A stretch of DNA of 64,000 bases from Ursus arctos (Eukaryota > Chordata > Mammalia > Carnivora > Ursidae): positions 70,250,727-70,314,726 of the forward strand of contig NW_026623100.1 of assembly GCF_023065955.2 (NCBI RefSeq), in the 5' to 3' direction. Positions within the stretch are counted from its first letter, which is position 1; every line of letters begins with the position of its first letter. Position numbers and translations under genes: made by a program. This document shows, one piece after another, positions 44,963-56,219 of this stretch. The notes under the pieces are model-generated. The model was given only the letters and a program-made list of their open reading frames with translations. It was not told the DNA's origin and made no database searches.

Positions 44963-45025
44963 AAATCACACACATGATTCACATTACACATCTCTTAGAT
45001 GGCACTGCTCTAAAATGTCTACCAG

Positions 45026-45233
45026 TCAGGGCACCTGGGTGGCTCAGTCAGTTAAGCGTCTGCCTTCTGCTCAGGTCATGATCCCGGGGTCCTGGGATCG
45101 AGCTCCATATTGGGCTCCTTGCTCAGTGGGGGAACTTGCTTCTTCCTCTCCCTCTGCTGCTCCCCTCCCCCCCCCCGCTTGTGCTCTTTTTCTCTATATC
45201 AAATAAATAAATAAAATCTTAAAAAAATAAAAT
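45026..45233 (+). mobile_element. CAN-SINE, third of three
   Basis: Head GGGCACCTGGGTGGCTCAGT, box ATGATCCCGGGGTCCTGGGA, a C-rich stretch and AATAAATAAATAAAATC tail. Target duplication AAAATGTCTACCAG (45012-45025) and AAAACGTCTACAAG (45234-45247), two mismatches. Confidence 0.95.
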
Positions 45234-45247
45234 AAAACGTCTACAAG

Positions 45248-45802
45248 TTCATGTGGCTCCCTGGCTACTCCCTCAAACATCATCTCAGCGAGTCACTTTG
45301 TATGAACCCCCTGAAGCCTGTCAATCTTCCTCTGAGTTTGATTTCCTTTTATTTGTGCCAAACTCATGGCTGGGTTTCGTTTCAGAGGGCCCAGACACTC
45401 AGCTGAACACTGTGGTTGGGACAATCTGGAGCCTCCCTACCCTCTTTGCCCTCACTGCTCTCCAGGCCAGGCACCTCCATGCCTTTCATCTGCCCCCACT
45501 AAAGCAGCAGCCCCCTCCCTAATATGTCCAACTCTCATCCCAACACCGGGAGGTATTTTCTTGAACAGTAGAGGCTGTTTGGCCTTTCTGCGTGGTGACA
45601 TATTTTCCTTTCCTAAAAAATAATCAAAATCCAGTCCTTTCCCAATTTTGGTAGTAAAGCAGGGGCTGTTGGTTGTTCTCTGGAACTCTCATATTAAACC
45701 TCAGTCCTCTCAATTTAATTCAGCAAACACAGATCAGGGAGGGGTGCGTGGAGGGGAACTAAGGGCCCAAAAGATAAGTGGGGCATAGAACCATCGTGTA
45801 AA

Positions 45803-45845
<43 letters not shown>

Positions 45846-47932
45846 GTGGGTTGCAATATCACTAATATGTAAATGAAGGGTGGAGATGACTTCACACAGG
45901 AGGTCACATTTGATCAGAGCCTTGACTAACAAGTAGGATTTTTCCAGAAGGAAGAGATGCCCATTGACACCATCTAAATCACTGACTGTGTAGCTATTAT
46001 GTGAAGAAAGCTTCCAATCAGAGCCATTTGATGAGAAGGGAGAAGTAGCAATGGGCAGAAGTAGAAAAATGTTCCTCCTTCTATGCATGAGATTTGCCTG
46101 ATGGCAGCTGCCTCCTGCTGTTGGCCTTGCCCTGAAAGGGGCGGGGGGGGGGGGGGGGAGGAAAGAGAAAGGTCACAAGAACGTGCTATTATCTACCACT
46201 GTCATTACAAAATCCACCCCGGCAAATTCTTGCCAGTTCTTTGGCAAATGCTGAGATTGCACATATGTTTGTTAACTTTAGCAAAAGTTCCAAGAAAGTG
46301 GTGTGGAGATGAAGTAAGCCAAAGGGAGGGGGGCCTCACACCAGGAGGCTGGAGACCTGCTGGCGAGCCCCCCCCCCCCCCGCCCGGTTCCTAGCCGCCC
46401 AGCCTTGGGCAGACCCTCCCTTCCGGGTCTCAGTTTCCCCATGAGAGGTAGAACTCCAAGGCTGGAAATTCAGGTGTCCACAGGGATCCCGCAGGTCACA
46501 TAACTGTGTGTAACACTGGGCGGTGGTGGAAACTGGGGGGACCTGGAGAGCATGCTGTATCTAAGTTATCAAAGTCCAGAATTGAAAAGCAAACTACCGC
46601 ATTGCCTGAAAAGGACAAGCAGGAGGCTAGATTTGGCCAGCAGAACCAGTTTGTTGAACCTGACTAGAGAAATCTCATTTTTAATCAGTCAAAGGCACTC
46701 ACCTACAGAAAATAAAATCATTGATCCTTTCATAAAGTGAAAAAAAAATTATAAAGCAAAAAAATTTTAATTTTATTATCTAAGACCTTATTTCTTTGAA
46801 TTGCTTAAACTGAGGTCCAAAAGATGAAATATTCCAAAGTATGGAATCAAGGGAAATGTAGTCTTACATAGAATATTCTCACAGCTGGAAGGGGGTTAGC
46901 ATTCCAGTTAGGGGGGAGGGGGTGTTACCCCCTTATGTCAATCCAGAGGTGAATAACACCAAGTTTTTTTCTCTTCCCTGTTTTCAGTCTTGAAAGCAAA
47001 TGATCTAATCAGAGTATTTATACAGAGATGATTCACTTCTTGTGTTAACTTATGATGTCAGAATTTTGCAATAGGGCGGAGTCGAATTCACAATGGATTT
47101 CCACACTCCAATGTGGCTCCAACGAAGATGTGCCTGTGGCTATTTATAGCACGAGACAGAGCCTGTATTTGGTGCCACTGCTCGGACCCGGAATCTGGGG
47201 AGCAGACAACACAATCGTGAGGAGTCAGTGATGGATATGCTTCTCCCGCCATCCCTGGGCCTCTGTTTCCACTCCCGCCACACAGGTGGGTGGGACATGG
47301 CTGAACAAAAGAAGCCATTCTTCTTGAGGGTCCCCAGTCGGAAAGGAGAGCATGGAGGCCCCTCTCATTAGACAGCTCCGTTGGGACTGCTTCATCCTTG
47401 AGACACGGAGCCGTGCGGTGGCTGTTCAGCTTGGCCACCGAAGAAAGACGCGTTTAGAATTTGGAAATCTCAGTGATAGGCCTATGACGAAGCGACCGCA
47501 CTTCATTCATTGCACCAACACGTGCTAGTTGCCTCCCGCAAGCCAGGACCTCGCTCGGTGTGAGACCGGGTTGCCAAGCTCTGCGGAGCTCAGAACCTTA
47601 GCACAGGCGGCATCTCACAGCCGTGGAACTGCCAGTGTCCAAATGAGGCAGAGGCAGGGCTCGAACCTGGCAGATATGAAGTGATGACAGCCACTGCTCT
47701 CATTCAGTCATTTGCTCTGCGAACATACTCAGTGCCACCAGAGGCACAATCAGGAGGAATCAGATAGAGCCCCTGCCCTGAAAGGAGCTCCAGTCCATCA
47801 ATATGGGTGGCAACACAGTCCAATAATTAGAACAACTAAACTGATACTTCAGTCTGGTGTGGTGAGCGCTACAGCAGCTAGGCCCAGGGGAGCGGCCTGA
47901 GGCGGTCAGAGAAGACCTGAGCTAAGTGGTAT
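45248..47932. other. Intergenic, no gene
   Basis: Holds an AC microsatellite (45804-45842), a G16 run (46143-46158), a C14 run (46368-46381), a short MIR-like piece near 46395-46490 (GGGTCTCAGTTTCCCCATGA), and faint ancient-repeat text at 47700-47900. Open frames overlap and lack domains. Confidence 0.45.
45804..45842 (+). repeat. (AC)n microsatellite
   Basis: About 19 uninterrupted AC units, likely variable in length between individuals. Confidence 0.95.
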
Positions 47933-48360
47933 GTTGGCACTTCGGTGGCCTTCAACGAACCACACCCCTTAGTAGTCATCTCCTTGTGTGGTCCCCTCCC
48001 ATGATGAGTCTGAGTTTGGCCCTGCAAGTTGCAGCTGGATAAGCACTCACACATTCGTCTTGGAACCCGGCCGCCATGCTTTAAGGAAACTCAATCTACC
48101 AGGTGGACAAGCCCACATGGAAGAGAACTGCCCTCCCAACCAACAGCCTCAGCTAAGCTCCAGCTGGTGGTGGGCACCAACTGCCAGCTATGTGGGTGGG
48201 GCCATTTGAACCTTCCTCCCTAACACCTCAGCCAACACCATGGGAAGTGGAAGAACAGCCTGAGCCGACCCACAGAATCCTGAGACATAATAATTGTTAC
48301 TGTCGTAAGCCACTACGTGCTGGGATGTTTCGTTCCACAGCAAAGGATACCGAAACAAGC
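47933..48360 (+). mobile_element. MLT1-type LTR, decayed
   Basis: TGTGTGGTCCCCTCCCATGA, TAATAATTGTTACTGTCGTA, AGCCACTACGTGCTGGGATG and GATACCGAAACAAGC show the LTR 3' order (poly(A) region, then AGCCACTA). The middle is eroded. The 5' boundary is approximate. Confidence 0.68.
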
Positions 48361-48887
48361 TGAGTCTTGATGGTGGCAGAGAAGTCAGCCAAGCCAAAAG
48401 AGGAAAAGAAGGGCATTCTAGAATATGAGGCGTGAGATAGCATAACATACTCAGGTACTAAGCAGAGTGATATGGCCAGCATATGGGGCATAAGGTAGAG
48501 AGGAGCAACTGCTGGAACTGAGGAGACTGGCCGGGCTCAGAGCAGAACATCTGCAGATGGGTGAGGAATTCCAAAACCAGCCCTAGGTTCAATGGTTCCC
48601 TAAGAGGACTCCCAGGACTCGCAGAGTTGGGCTCACAGCTGTGATTTATTAGAACAGGATGTCAAGCAAGATGAGCAAAAGGAAAGGCACTTGGGCCGAA
48701 GTCTGGGGACACCCAGGTGCAAGGGAAATTGTCTTTCTTGAGGCCGCTGCGTCCTCTCCCAGGGAGTCACACAGAACACACTCACTTCCCCCAGCAGTGA
48801 GCTGTGACAACGTATGTAAAACATTGCCAACCAAGGAAGCTCGCTAGAGAATCGGTGCCCAGGATTTTTACTGGGGGCCACAAGGCT
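48361..48887. other. Intergenic
   Basis: About 48585-48650 has repeat-like phrases (GACTCCCAGGACTCGCAGAG, GTGATTTATTAGAACAG). No gene. Confidence 0.4.
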
Positions 48888-49328
48888 TGATTTTTTATGC
48901 CAACCTGGCGAAGCTACGGTGCCCAGTTGTTTGGTCAAACACCAATCTAGACGTTGCCGTGAAGGTATTTTTCAGGTGTGATTAACATATAAATCAGTAG
49001 ATTTTAAATAAAGCTGATTACTCTCTGCAATGTGAGTAGGTCTCATGCAACCAGGGGAAAACCTTATGCACAAGCCTGAAATGTCCCAAAGGAAAGAGAA
49101 TTCTCCTGTAGACTGCAGCATAGACACCCGGCCTGTGTTTCCAGCCTGCTGCCCTGCAGAATTTGGGCTCCACTCTGAATTTCCAGGCTGCCAGTCTGCC
49201 CTACAGATTTCAAAGCCGCCAGCCCCCACAATTGCATGAGCCAATTCCTTAAAATGAATCACTCACTCCCCCTCTCTATGGATGTATATCCCGTTGGTTC
49301 TGTTTCTCTGAAGAGCTGTGCTAAGTAG
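48888..49328 (+). mobile_element. ERVL/MaLR-type LTR remnant
   Basis: Sense order: TATGCCAACCTGGCGAAGCT, GTTGTTTGGTCAAACACCAA, CAGTAGATTTTAAATAAAGC, CCAGCCCCCACAATTGCATG, GAGCCAATTCCTTAAAATGA, GGTTCTGTTTCTCTGAAGAG. The same family, reversed, occurs at 57461-58049. The class is inferred from its layout; I do not give a family name. Confidence 0.7.
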
Positions 49329-50429
49329 CCCCAGCCCGGCATGTGCCCAAACCCCAGACTCCCAGAAGAAAGGAGGTGTTTAGCAGGGGCTATCGTGTTT
49401 GCACAAACATTTTAGCAGAGTGAACCGCTCCTCTCAGCTAACGGTGGGGACCCTCCTAAAATCTCAGTTCCCAGATGCCCATGAAGGGCAACCTGCTGAG
49501 CAGGCCTTTGTAAGAATAAGCAGCAGGGCTGCTGTGTTAACTCCTTTCTGTACAGAAGATAATAGTTCCCATTGTAGGCACTCGGGAGCCGTTGAATTGT
49601 TTTAAGTGTAAATACATTATTCCACTGAAGATTTTAGGTGTGCGTGTGGGAGAGAGAGAAGGATGACATACTGTTTTGTTTCACAAGGCCATGCCAGCAG
49701 CATGTAGGGGAGGGCCCAAAGAAGGGGCAAGTAGGGAAGTAGGCCTCCAACTCGAGGACCTCTCTAGTCAACGAGGCAGAGGCAGGATGGAGAGAACGGG
49801 GTGTATTTAAGAAAACAACAGGAGCTGTGGAAGGTGTGTTTCCCCCTCCAGGCTGTTACCTCCCCTCCCCATCAGTGAGAGCCTCAGAGAGGGTAAGGGG
49901 GTGTGTGTGTCTGTGTCTGTCTGCTGGGGCCATCTCAGCTCCCACTCCAGTTCTCCTGTGGCTGCAGGAGAAGAAGCAGGAGAGGGCTAGATCTGTGTGC
50001 ATCCAGGAGGTAGAGTCAGCTAACTGGAACCCTGAGTCCCCCACCCCTACCCCTGGTCTCGCTCCTCCCACCACAATACACACGGGGCTGGAGGTGCCGG
50101 GAATGCCAGCAGGGCCCAAGGGCGCGCAGAGAACCTCAAAGCGGAGAGCCATCCTAGGAGCCCTAGGCTCCTACTGCTCCCGCTGTGGTCCCACGAGCAG
50201 CAACAGCAGCATTTCTCGCAAGCTTGTTAGAGACGGAGCGTCTCAGGCCCCAGCCCGGCCCAGGCCTCTACAGAATCAGAACCCAGAGCCCCACACAGTG
50301 TGAACAGTGGAGTTTGAGAAGCACTGCCCTCAGCCTGTGCCCGTGGACTGCGCTGGAGGAAGCAGGGCAGCGGCGGTCAGGGGAGAGTGTGCTTTACTGG
50401 GCCTGCAGCTGACCACCTGTGCCGTCCGG
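49329..50429. other. Intergenic, no gene
   Basis: Mostly unique, GC-rich towards 50300. Open frames of up to 158 codons overlap on both strands without domains. About 50255-50325 ends in MER5-like text (CAGAATCAGAACCCAGAGCC, GTGGAGTTTGAGAAGCACTG). Confidence 0.42.
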
Positions 50430-50640
50430 GGCGACGTCTTCCTCAGCGTCAGTTCTCAGCCAAGAAGGGGGCATTCAGAGTGCCTCCTCCGTCACTAGGC
50501 TATTGCGAGTTAAATGAGTGAGTGCGTGTATTTTTTTTAATAATAATTTTTATTATGTTATGTTAGTCACCATACAGTACATCCTTAGTTTTTGATGTAG
50601 TGTGCCCTGCTTCATATTTGTAAAGTATTTAGAACATGCC
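50430..50640 (+). mobile_element. MIR split by an L1 fragment
   Basis: CTTCCTCAGCGTCAGTTCTC and GCGAGTTAAATGAGTGAGTG precede, and ATTTGTAAAGTATTTAGAAC follows, an antisense L1 piece; together they read as a MIR 3' part. Confidence 0.65.
50531..50614 (-). mobile_element. Carnivore L1, very short 3' end
   Basis: T8 start, AATAATTTTTATTATGTTAT, GTTAGTCACCATACAGTACA, TTAGTTTTTGATGTAGTGTG. Only about 84 bp of the L1 3' end was copied. Confidence 0.82.
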
Positions 50641-50700
50641 GCGTCCCTGGAAACTGTTAGGTGTCCTTCCAGAAGGCTCATCCAGCTTCTGCTTGTCCTG

Positions 50701-50739
50701 CCCCCCCCCCCCCATCAACACACACACACACACACACAC
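50701..50739 (+). repeat. C13 run and (AC)n microsatellite
   Basis: C13 at 50701-50713, then about 11 AC units at 50717-50739. Confidence 0.92.
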
Positions 50740-51554
50740 TCCCCCACTGCCAGGTCGGGGGACAGCCATTCTTCATTGGATCGCCCTGATGGGAGAAGAC
50801 CTCTCCCGTAGCTCCCGGAAGCTGTGGATGAGGTGACAGAAGGAGCCTGCTCCCTTGTCCTAGGCCAGCCCTTCAGTTCTTGGAAAAGCACTCCCTCTCC
50901 AAGCCAGCTCATCTCCAGCAGTGCCGGCCCCTGTGACCCATCCCTGCAGGCCCTGGCTGCCCGCCTGGGCGCCCGCCTCTCAACACACAGCGTTTTGCCT
51001 CTGCCCTTCTTAAGGGACCCTCCTGAGGGCAGGTCACGGCTCCAGGGATGGCCTCACCTGGCGCCTTCAGACCTGCCCGGGCTGCAGGGCAGGCCAGTCA
51101 GATGGCCATGGGACGAGGCCCCGCCAGAGGCGCTGCCGCCGAGTTATCCCAGGTGGAGTAGATTCTAAGCCGCCCAGAAGGATCTGCCCGGAGCAGAGAG
51201 AATGTGGAACCCTCTGGACTCCTGGCCAGCACCCAGGGGGAGACCTGGGGAAAGGCAAGGCCCTTCAGTGGCTCCCAGACTCATGAGAGGGTGACCCGAC
51301 CGTCCCGCCCATCTATGTGAATCAACTCCAGCAATGTCCCCAGTCACGGTTAAGAGAGGCCAGAGGGCGGCGCATCTCAAATGGGCAGTGAGCTGCAATC
51401 TCTTGACCACAGTTGAATTTAGAACTTCCTTTTAAACTTTGGGCTGATGTTCTTGAAATGTAAACACAGCAAAGAAGCCCCGAGGAATAATAATGGCAGT
51501 GATGATCATTAACAGTAGGTCTCGCAACTAAGAGTTTGGGGACTTGGTGTTGGC
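50740..51554. other. Intergenic
   Basis: GC-rich unique sequence. No gene or repeat recognised. Confidence 0.45.
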
Positions 51555-51569
51555 TACTGTTTAATTCTT

Positions 51570-51773
51570 TTTTTTTTTTTTAAAGATTTATTTATTTATT
51601 TATTCAACTGAGAGAGAGACAGCCATCGAGAGAGGGAACACAAGCAGGGGGAGTGGGAGAGGAAGAAGCAGGCTCATAGCGGAGGAGCCTGATGCGGGGC
51701 TCGATCCCACAACGCCGGGATCACTCCCTGAGCCGAAGGCAGATGCTTAACCGCTGTGCCACCCAGGCGCCCC
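51570..51773 (-). mobile_element. CAN-SINE, young subfamily
   Basis: Antisense full copy with T-tail, GAGAGAGAGACAGCCATCGA, young-type body and head ending CCACCCAGGCGCCCC. Exact 15-bp target duplication TACTGTTTAATTCTT at 51555-51569 and 51774-51788. Confidence 0.97.
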
Positions 51774-51788
51774 TACTGTTTAATTCTT

Positions 51789-53109
51789 GACACGCATTAT
51801 TTCATCTAATCATCACAACAAGCCCTAGCGAAGTGTGACAGGGACAAAAGGTGTCAATATCGACAGCCTATTCAGAAGCCACCTCCCCCTCGCCCCTTTC
51901 TGGGAGATTCTGGGTTTGCTTGCTGGACCACAGGCTCTTTCCTAGGATCATTAGTGGGGAGGAGAATCGAAAGGAGCTGAAAGGCTGAGCTGACTTACAT
52001 TTTTGAAGGCCCTGGATCTTCTCCAAGGAAAAAACAGCTCGTCCAGAAGGCCGGAAAAGCAGTCACGAGAGAAGTGGGGATAAGAGGAGAATCTGGGGAG
52101 AGGCGGCCTTGAGGACAGGGCTCGGGGAATTTTCTGGGTTAAGAGGACATTTAGGGGATTTCTATTATGGGTTCCATGCTGTAGCTCCTCTCAGGCACTT
52201 CTTTGGGAGACTGATATACAAATTTCTATTTCTTTTCAAAAAAATGTTTGAGCTGGAGTTATGTATCTTCTAGAAGCAACACAGAAGGGAGCTAGAACGG
52301 AGCCAGCCAGTTTTATTTGTATTACACTATTATTATCCCCACCACTTAGAGATAAAGAAGCAGAGATTAGAGAGTTTAAATAACTGGCCGAGGGTCGCAC
52401 TGTCAGTAAATGTCAAAACCAAATTCCACTGAGCGATCTGTGCTCATGGACAGCTGGCACCTACCCCAGTGGTTCAGAGGAGCACAAACGCTCTGCTATT
52501 TCTAGGCTCACCCGGGTCAGGGGCTTTCTAGTGGCCCAGATCACACACAGCAGGGACTCCAGAACTCTGGGTTGTGAATTTCATTTTGTTCTCTCCCTTT
52601 CTTGAAGTGTGTTTTCCAAATTGTCCCCTCATCGTCCTTTCCCTCCATGACCCAGCCCTCCCCCGCCTTCCAGAAGCCGGCCTCTGGATCAGCTTCTCCA
52701 ACCAGGCAAGTGTCTGCACAATCAGACACTCCCTGATGTCTTCATCAAGCGTTGACCTTGCACTTTACAGCCGGTGGCTGCCACGGCGAATGAGAGGCTG
52801 GCAGGCCTCGCAGGGCACAGCGGGTACAGGAAGTCCTGCCAAAATCATCCCCTCCCTCCGTCCTGATCAGTTCTTGAGCCCACACTGGGAAAACAGCACT
52901 CCCTGGAGGCCATTCTCTTTCCTTTCTCTCTGAAACTCCCCCTGACTTAGAGCTCTATTGTCATAAAATAAAACTAAGCAGGCCCTGGACCTCTTCAGGT
53001 TGTAGGACTCTAGCCCATGGGGTGGCCGAGGGCTGCCAGAAAGCCAGTGTTGAAGAGAGTGGACCAAAGAAAAGGCAGACCTGGCCAGTGAGAAGAGGGA
53101 AAGGGGGAC
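51789..53109. other. Intergenic with an antisense MIR
   Basis: A MIR (minus) at about 52300-52450 is recognised by ATTATTATCCCCACCACTTA, AGATTAGAGAGTTTAAATAA and CTGGCCGAGGGTCGCAC. The rest is unique; no gene. Confidence 0.45.
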
Positions 53110-53590
53110 TTTTCTATTTTTTATCATATGATGGTTCAAGCATAAGAAAAATGTAAAGAATAATTATCTGCTACCCAGCTCTGCCAATCTGTGAATTTCT
53201 CATCTATATTTCAAATCATTTTGGCACAGATGAAACCACTGTGTAGCCCTCCCCATTCCTGCTCCCTGGCCTCCTTCTCTCAAATATGTTGTTTAATATC
53301 CCCAGGCACATATGTATTCCTGTAGGACATACGAATGTGTCCTAAAGATAGATGGTGGTGTTTGCATATTTGAAATTTTTATACCAATAGTGTCATGCTT
53401 TACAGAACTTCTGCAACTTTGCTGTTTTTATTCAGTGGTTTTCTTGAGATTTGGCTATGTTAATACATGTAGTCCTTGTTCATTCACTTTACCTATACGG
53501 TATTTCATTTTGTAAATATTTATGCAGGCTTCTGTTTTTGGGCATTTGGATTATTTCCAAGTTTTTTCTGATACAATTGTTTAAAAAAAA
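53110..53590 (-). mobile_element. Old L1 fragment, antisense
   Basis: T-rich text with TGTAAAGAATAATTATCTGC, GCTACCCAGCTCTGCCAATC and TTGGATTATTTCCAAGTTTT follows the antisense of old L1/HAL1 3' sequence. Diverged. Confidence 0.6.
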
Positions 53591-53599
53591 AGAGATAAC

Positions 53600-53797
53600 G
53601 GGGGCACCTGGGTGGCTCAATCGGTTAAGTGCCTGCCTTCAGCTCAGGTCATGATCCCAGGGTCCGGGAATCGAGTCCCACATTGGGCTCCTTGCTCGGT
53701 AGGGGGTCTGCTTCTCCCTCTCTTTCTGCTGTTTCTCCTGCTTGGGCTTGTTCTCTCTCTGACGAATAAATAAATAAAATCTTAAAAAAAAAAAAAG
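53600..53797 (+). mobile_element. CAN-SINE
   Basis: Head GGGGGCACCTGGGTGGCTCA, ATGATCCCAGGGTCCGGGAA box, AATAAATAAATAAAATC tail. It sits at the end of an A-rich run (53582-53592), so the target duplication cannot be delimited. Confidence 0.94.
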
Positions 53798-54317
53798 AAA
53801 CTTTCTTTTCCTGCCACCTCCTGCCTATAAAAGCCTTCCATGTTTGTATAGCCCTTCAGAGCGTTCTTCGATTTGCTGGATGCGACGCTGCCCAATTCAT
53901 GAATTGTTGACTAAAACCAATTAGATCTTTAAATTCACTCAGTTGAATTTTATTTTTTTTAACACGAACAATGTTAGCCCACTGGATAGGCCAGTGTGTA
54001 TTGTCCAGAAGAGTTTCTAGGAAATCGGCCTTTGTCACAGGAAGGAGCTTTTCGTAGGACATGAATCTTAGGTTACATTTCAAGTTTAGAAATTGCAGCC
54101 GAGGGCATATGAAATGTGCACAATGACACTGCCTCCAGCTTCCACCCTGGGGAGCCCCACATCCTAGGTGAGTGAATGTGGCCATCTTGCCAAGAATAAG
54201 GTTCCTGACAATGCCCCTACATTCAGACTCAGCTAAAGGCACACATACAGATGCTACTGTGAATCATTTATCTTGTCTGTTTTCTCTTTGGATTTTATAA
54301 TTGGAAATAGCGACATT
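53798..54317. other. Intergenic; SOX-like motif cluster
   Basis: Unique AT-balanced sequence with five ACAAT/ATTGT cores (53903, 53968, 54000, 54120, 54208) and a TTCTAGGAA STAT-like site near 54014. No gene, although short open frames exist on the minus strand. Confidence 0.42.
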
Positions 54318-54329
54318 CTGGAATGTTCT

Positions 54330-54530
54330 TTTTTTTTTTTTTAAAGATTTTTTATTTATTTATGTGACAGAGAGACAGCCAGCGAGAGAGGGAACACAAG
54401 CAGGGGGAGTGGGAGAGGAAGAAGCAGGCTCATAGCGGAGAAGCCTGATGCTGGGCTCGATCCCACAACGCCTGGATCACGCCCTGAGCCGAAGGCAGAC
54501 GCTTAACAACTGCGCTACCCAGGCGCCCCC
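54330..54530 (-). mobile_element. CAN-SINE, young subfamily
   Basis: Antisense full copy: T-tail, GACAGCCAGCGAGAGAGGGA, head ending CTACCCAGGCGCCCCC. Exact 12-bp target duplication CTGGAATGTTCT at 54318-54329 and 54531-54542. Confidence 0.97.
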
Positions 54531-54542
54531 CTGGAATGTTCT

Positions 54543-55865
54543 GATGATTCAGACTGAGTGTGACAGTGAGAGAGTCAGGAGGGAGGGCATGACTGTTTAG
54601 GGAAAAGGAAATGGGATTAATATGCAGAAATCAGGAGGACTGATGTTCCGCTCGCCATTTCTGTGTAATAAGGCACCCAGCAAAGATTTGCTATTCTCCC
54701 AATTACATGGGTTCCTCTGCTGGCCTCTCCTGGGCTTGCTCAGGCCGTTAGTTTCAGCTGGAGGATCAGCTAAGCAGGAAGGCTCAAGAGGGTCCTACTC
54801 ACATGTCTGGAAATTGGTGCTGGCTGACAGCTGGGTCCCCTTGAGTCCCCTCCACTTGGTCTCTCCCTCCAACAGGCGAACCCAGCTTCCTTACACAGTG
54901 GTTTTGGGCAGCATTCCAAGAGAGTCACCGCAGATGCCGTAAGGACTCTTGTGGGCAAGGCCTGCAACTCACATAGCATCACTTCTGTCCAATTCTGTTG
55001 GCCAAAGCAAGTCACAAGGCCAGTCCAAATTTAAGAGGAGGACAAGCCGACACCCAGCAAAGTCCCGGGACATGGAAAAGGAGCACAGGACAAATTGCTA
55101 CAGCCATCTTTGGAAACAGTCTCCCACAACTGAGCAATTTGGGCAGAGATGGAAATTTAACATTCACCACTGAGATCTTAGCTAGAGTCGTCCATGCAAT
55201 TTCCGAAATAGGTCAGTATGACATAATTCCCATCAGCCTGACTTTCCTGGCTAGAAAGAGGTTCACAGAGAAACAGAGTTTTAAAATTTCTGATGTTGCT
55301 GGTTCTTCTCGTCACCTGAAAGTCCAATAAAGAACCTATCTTTCACTTCTTTGAATTAGTTCTTAAAATAACTATTTTAAAAGCACCTAGCACATACAGG
55401 ACACTATGCTGGCTGCTGGGGATACGGCAACGAACAAGACAGGTATGCACCCTCTTATCTCAGAGCTGTCATCCTGTGGAAGAGGGAAAAAAGGCATTAA
55501 ACAATGATTTATGCAGTCAGAGATTTCAGCGCGACAGGAGGGGTAAGGCACACAGAGAGAAAACGTAAGTGGGGGGCCCTCACCATGACCACATCGGGGT
55601 CATGGAAAACTCTTTGTGGAAGACACGTGAGCTAGTGTTTGAGGAATAAGGAGGCATTACACAGGCTAAGGATGGGGGAGGGTGGTAAAAGGATATTTCA
55701 AGCAGAAGAAACAGCATGTACTGAGGTCCCAGAGAGGAAAGAAGCCTGTGTGTTTGAGGAACTGAGAAATACACAGAGAAAGCAGGAGAGCTGAACAGAC
55801 GGGACTGGAGAACAGGCAAAAGGCCAGACCAGGCAGGACCTTGTAGACCATGTCGAGGACTTTGA
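54543..55865. other. Intergenic with an unnamed ancient repeat
   Basis: About 55380-55865 carries text of a widespread old mammalian repeat (CTGCTGGGGATACGGCAACG, GCAGGACCTTGTAGACCATG), into which the MLT1 that follows is inserted. No gene. Confidence 0.45.
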
Positions 55866-56219
55866 TGCGTTCTAGACTGAACTGTTTCCCCAGCAACTTC
55901 ATATGTTGAAGCTTGAGCCCCACAGTGTGACTGTATTTGGAGACGGGGCCTAAGGAGGTCATTAAGGTTAAATGAGGTCATACAAGTCATAGGAAACGGG
56001 CGTTTCTATAAGAGGAGGAAGAGACACCAGAGAGCACATGCACAGAGGAGACGCCGTGTGAGGACACACAGCACGAAGGCGACCACCTGCAAGCCCAGGA
56101 GAAAAGCCTCACCAGAAGCCAAACCTGCCAACACCTTGATCCAGGACTGTGAAAAAATATGTTTCTGTTTAAGCCACCCAGTGTGTGGTATTTTTAGGGC
56201 AGCCCTAGCCACCAACACA
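55866..56219 (+). mobile_element. MLT1-type LTR (ERVL-MaLR)
   Basis: TCATATGTTGAAGCTTGAGC, TGACTGTATTTGGAGACGGG, AATGAGGTCATACAAGTCAT, CACCTTGATCCAGGACTGTG, TTTAAGCCACCCAGTGTGTG and GCAGCCCTAGCCACCAACA are in MLT1 order. No target duplication found. Confidence 0.88.

Larger units (their letters stand above)
44230..45010 (+). mobile_element. Unnamed ancient AT-rich repeat, SINE-interrupted
   Basis: Text such as ATTACATTTTGAAATGATAA, TATTTTAGATATAGTGAATA, AACTAGAAAATTTTAAATCA and, after two SINEs, TTCACATTACACATCTCTTA and ATGGCACTGCTCTA follows a widespread old mammalian element I recognise but cannot name safely. Two SINEs interrupt it (44577-44757, 44767-44962). Confidence 0.55.
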
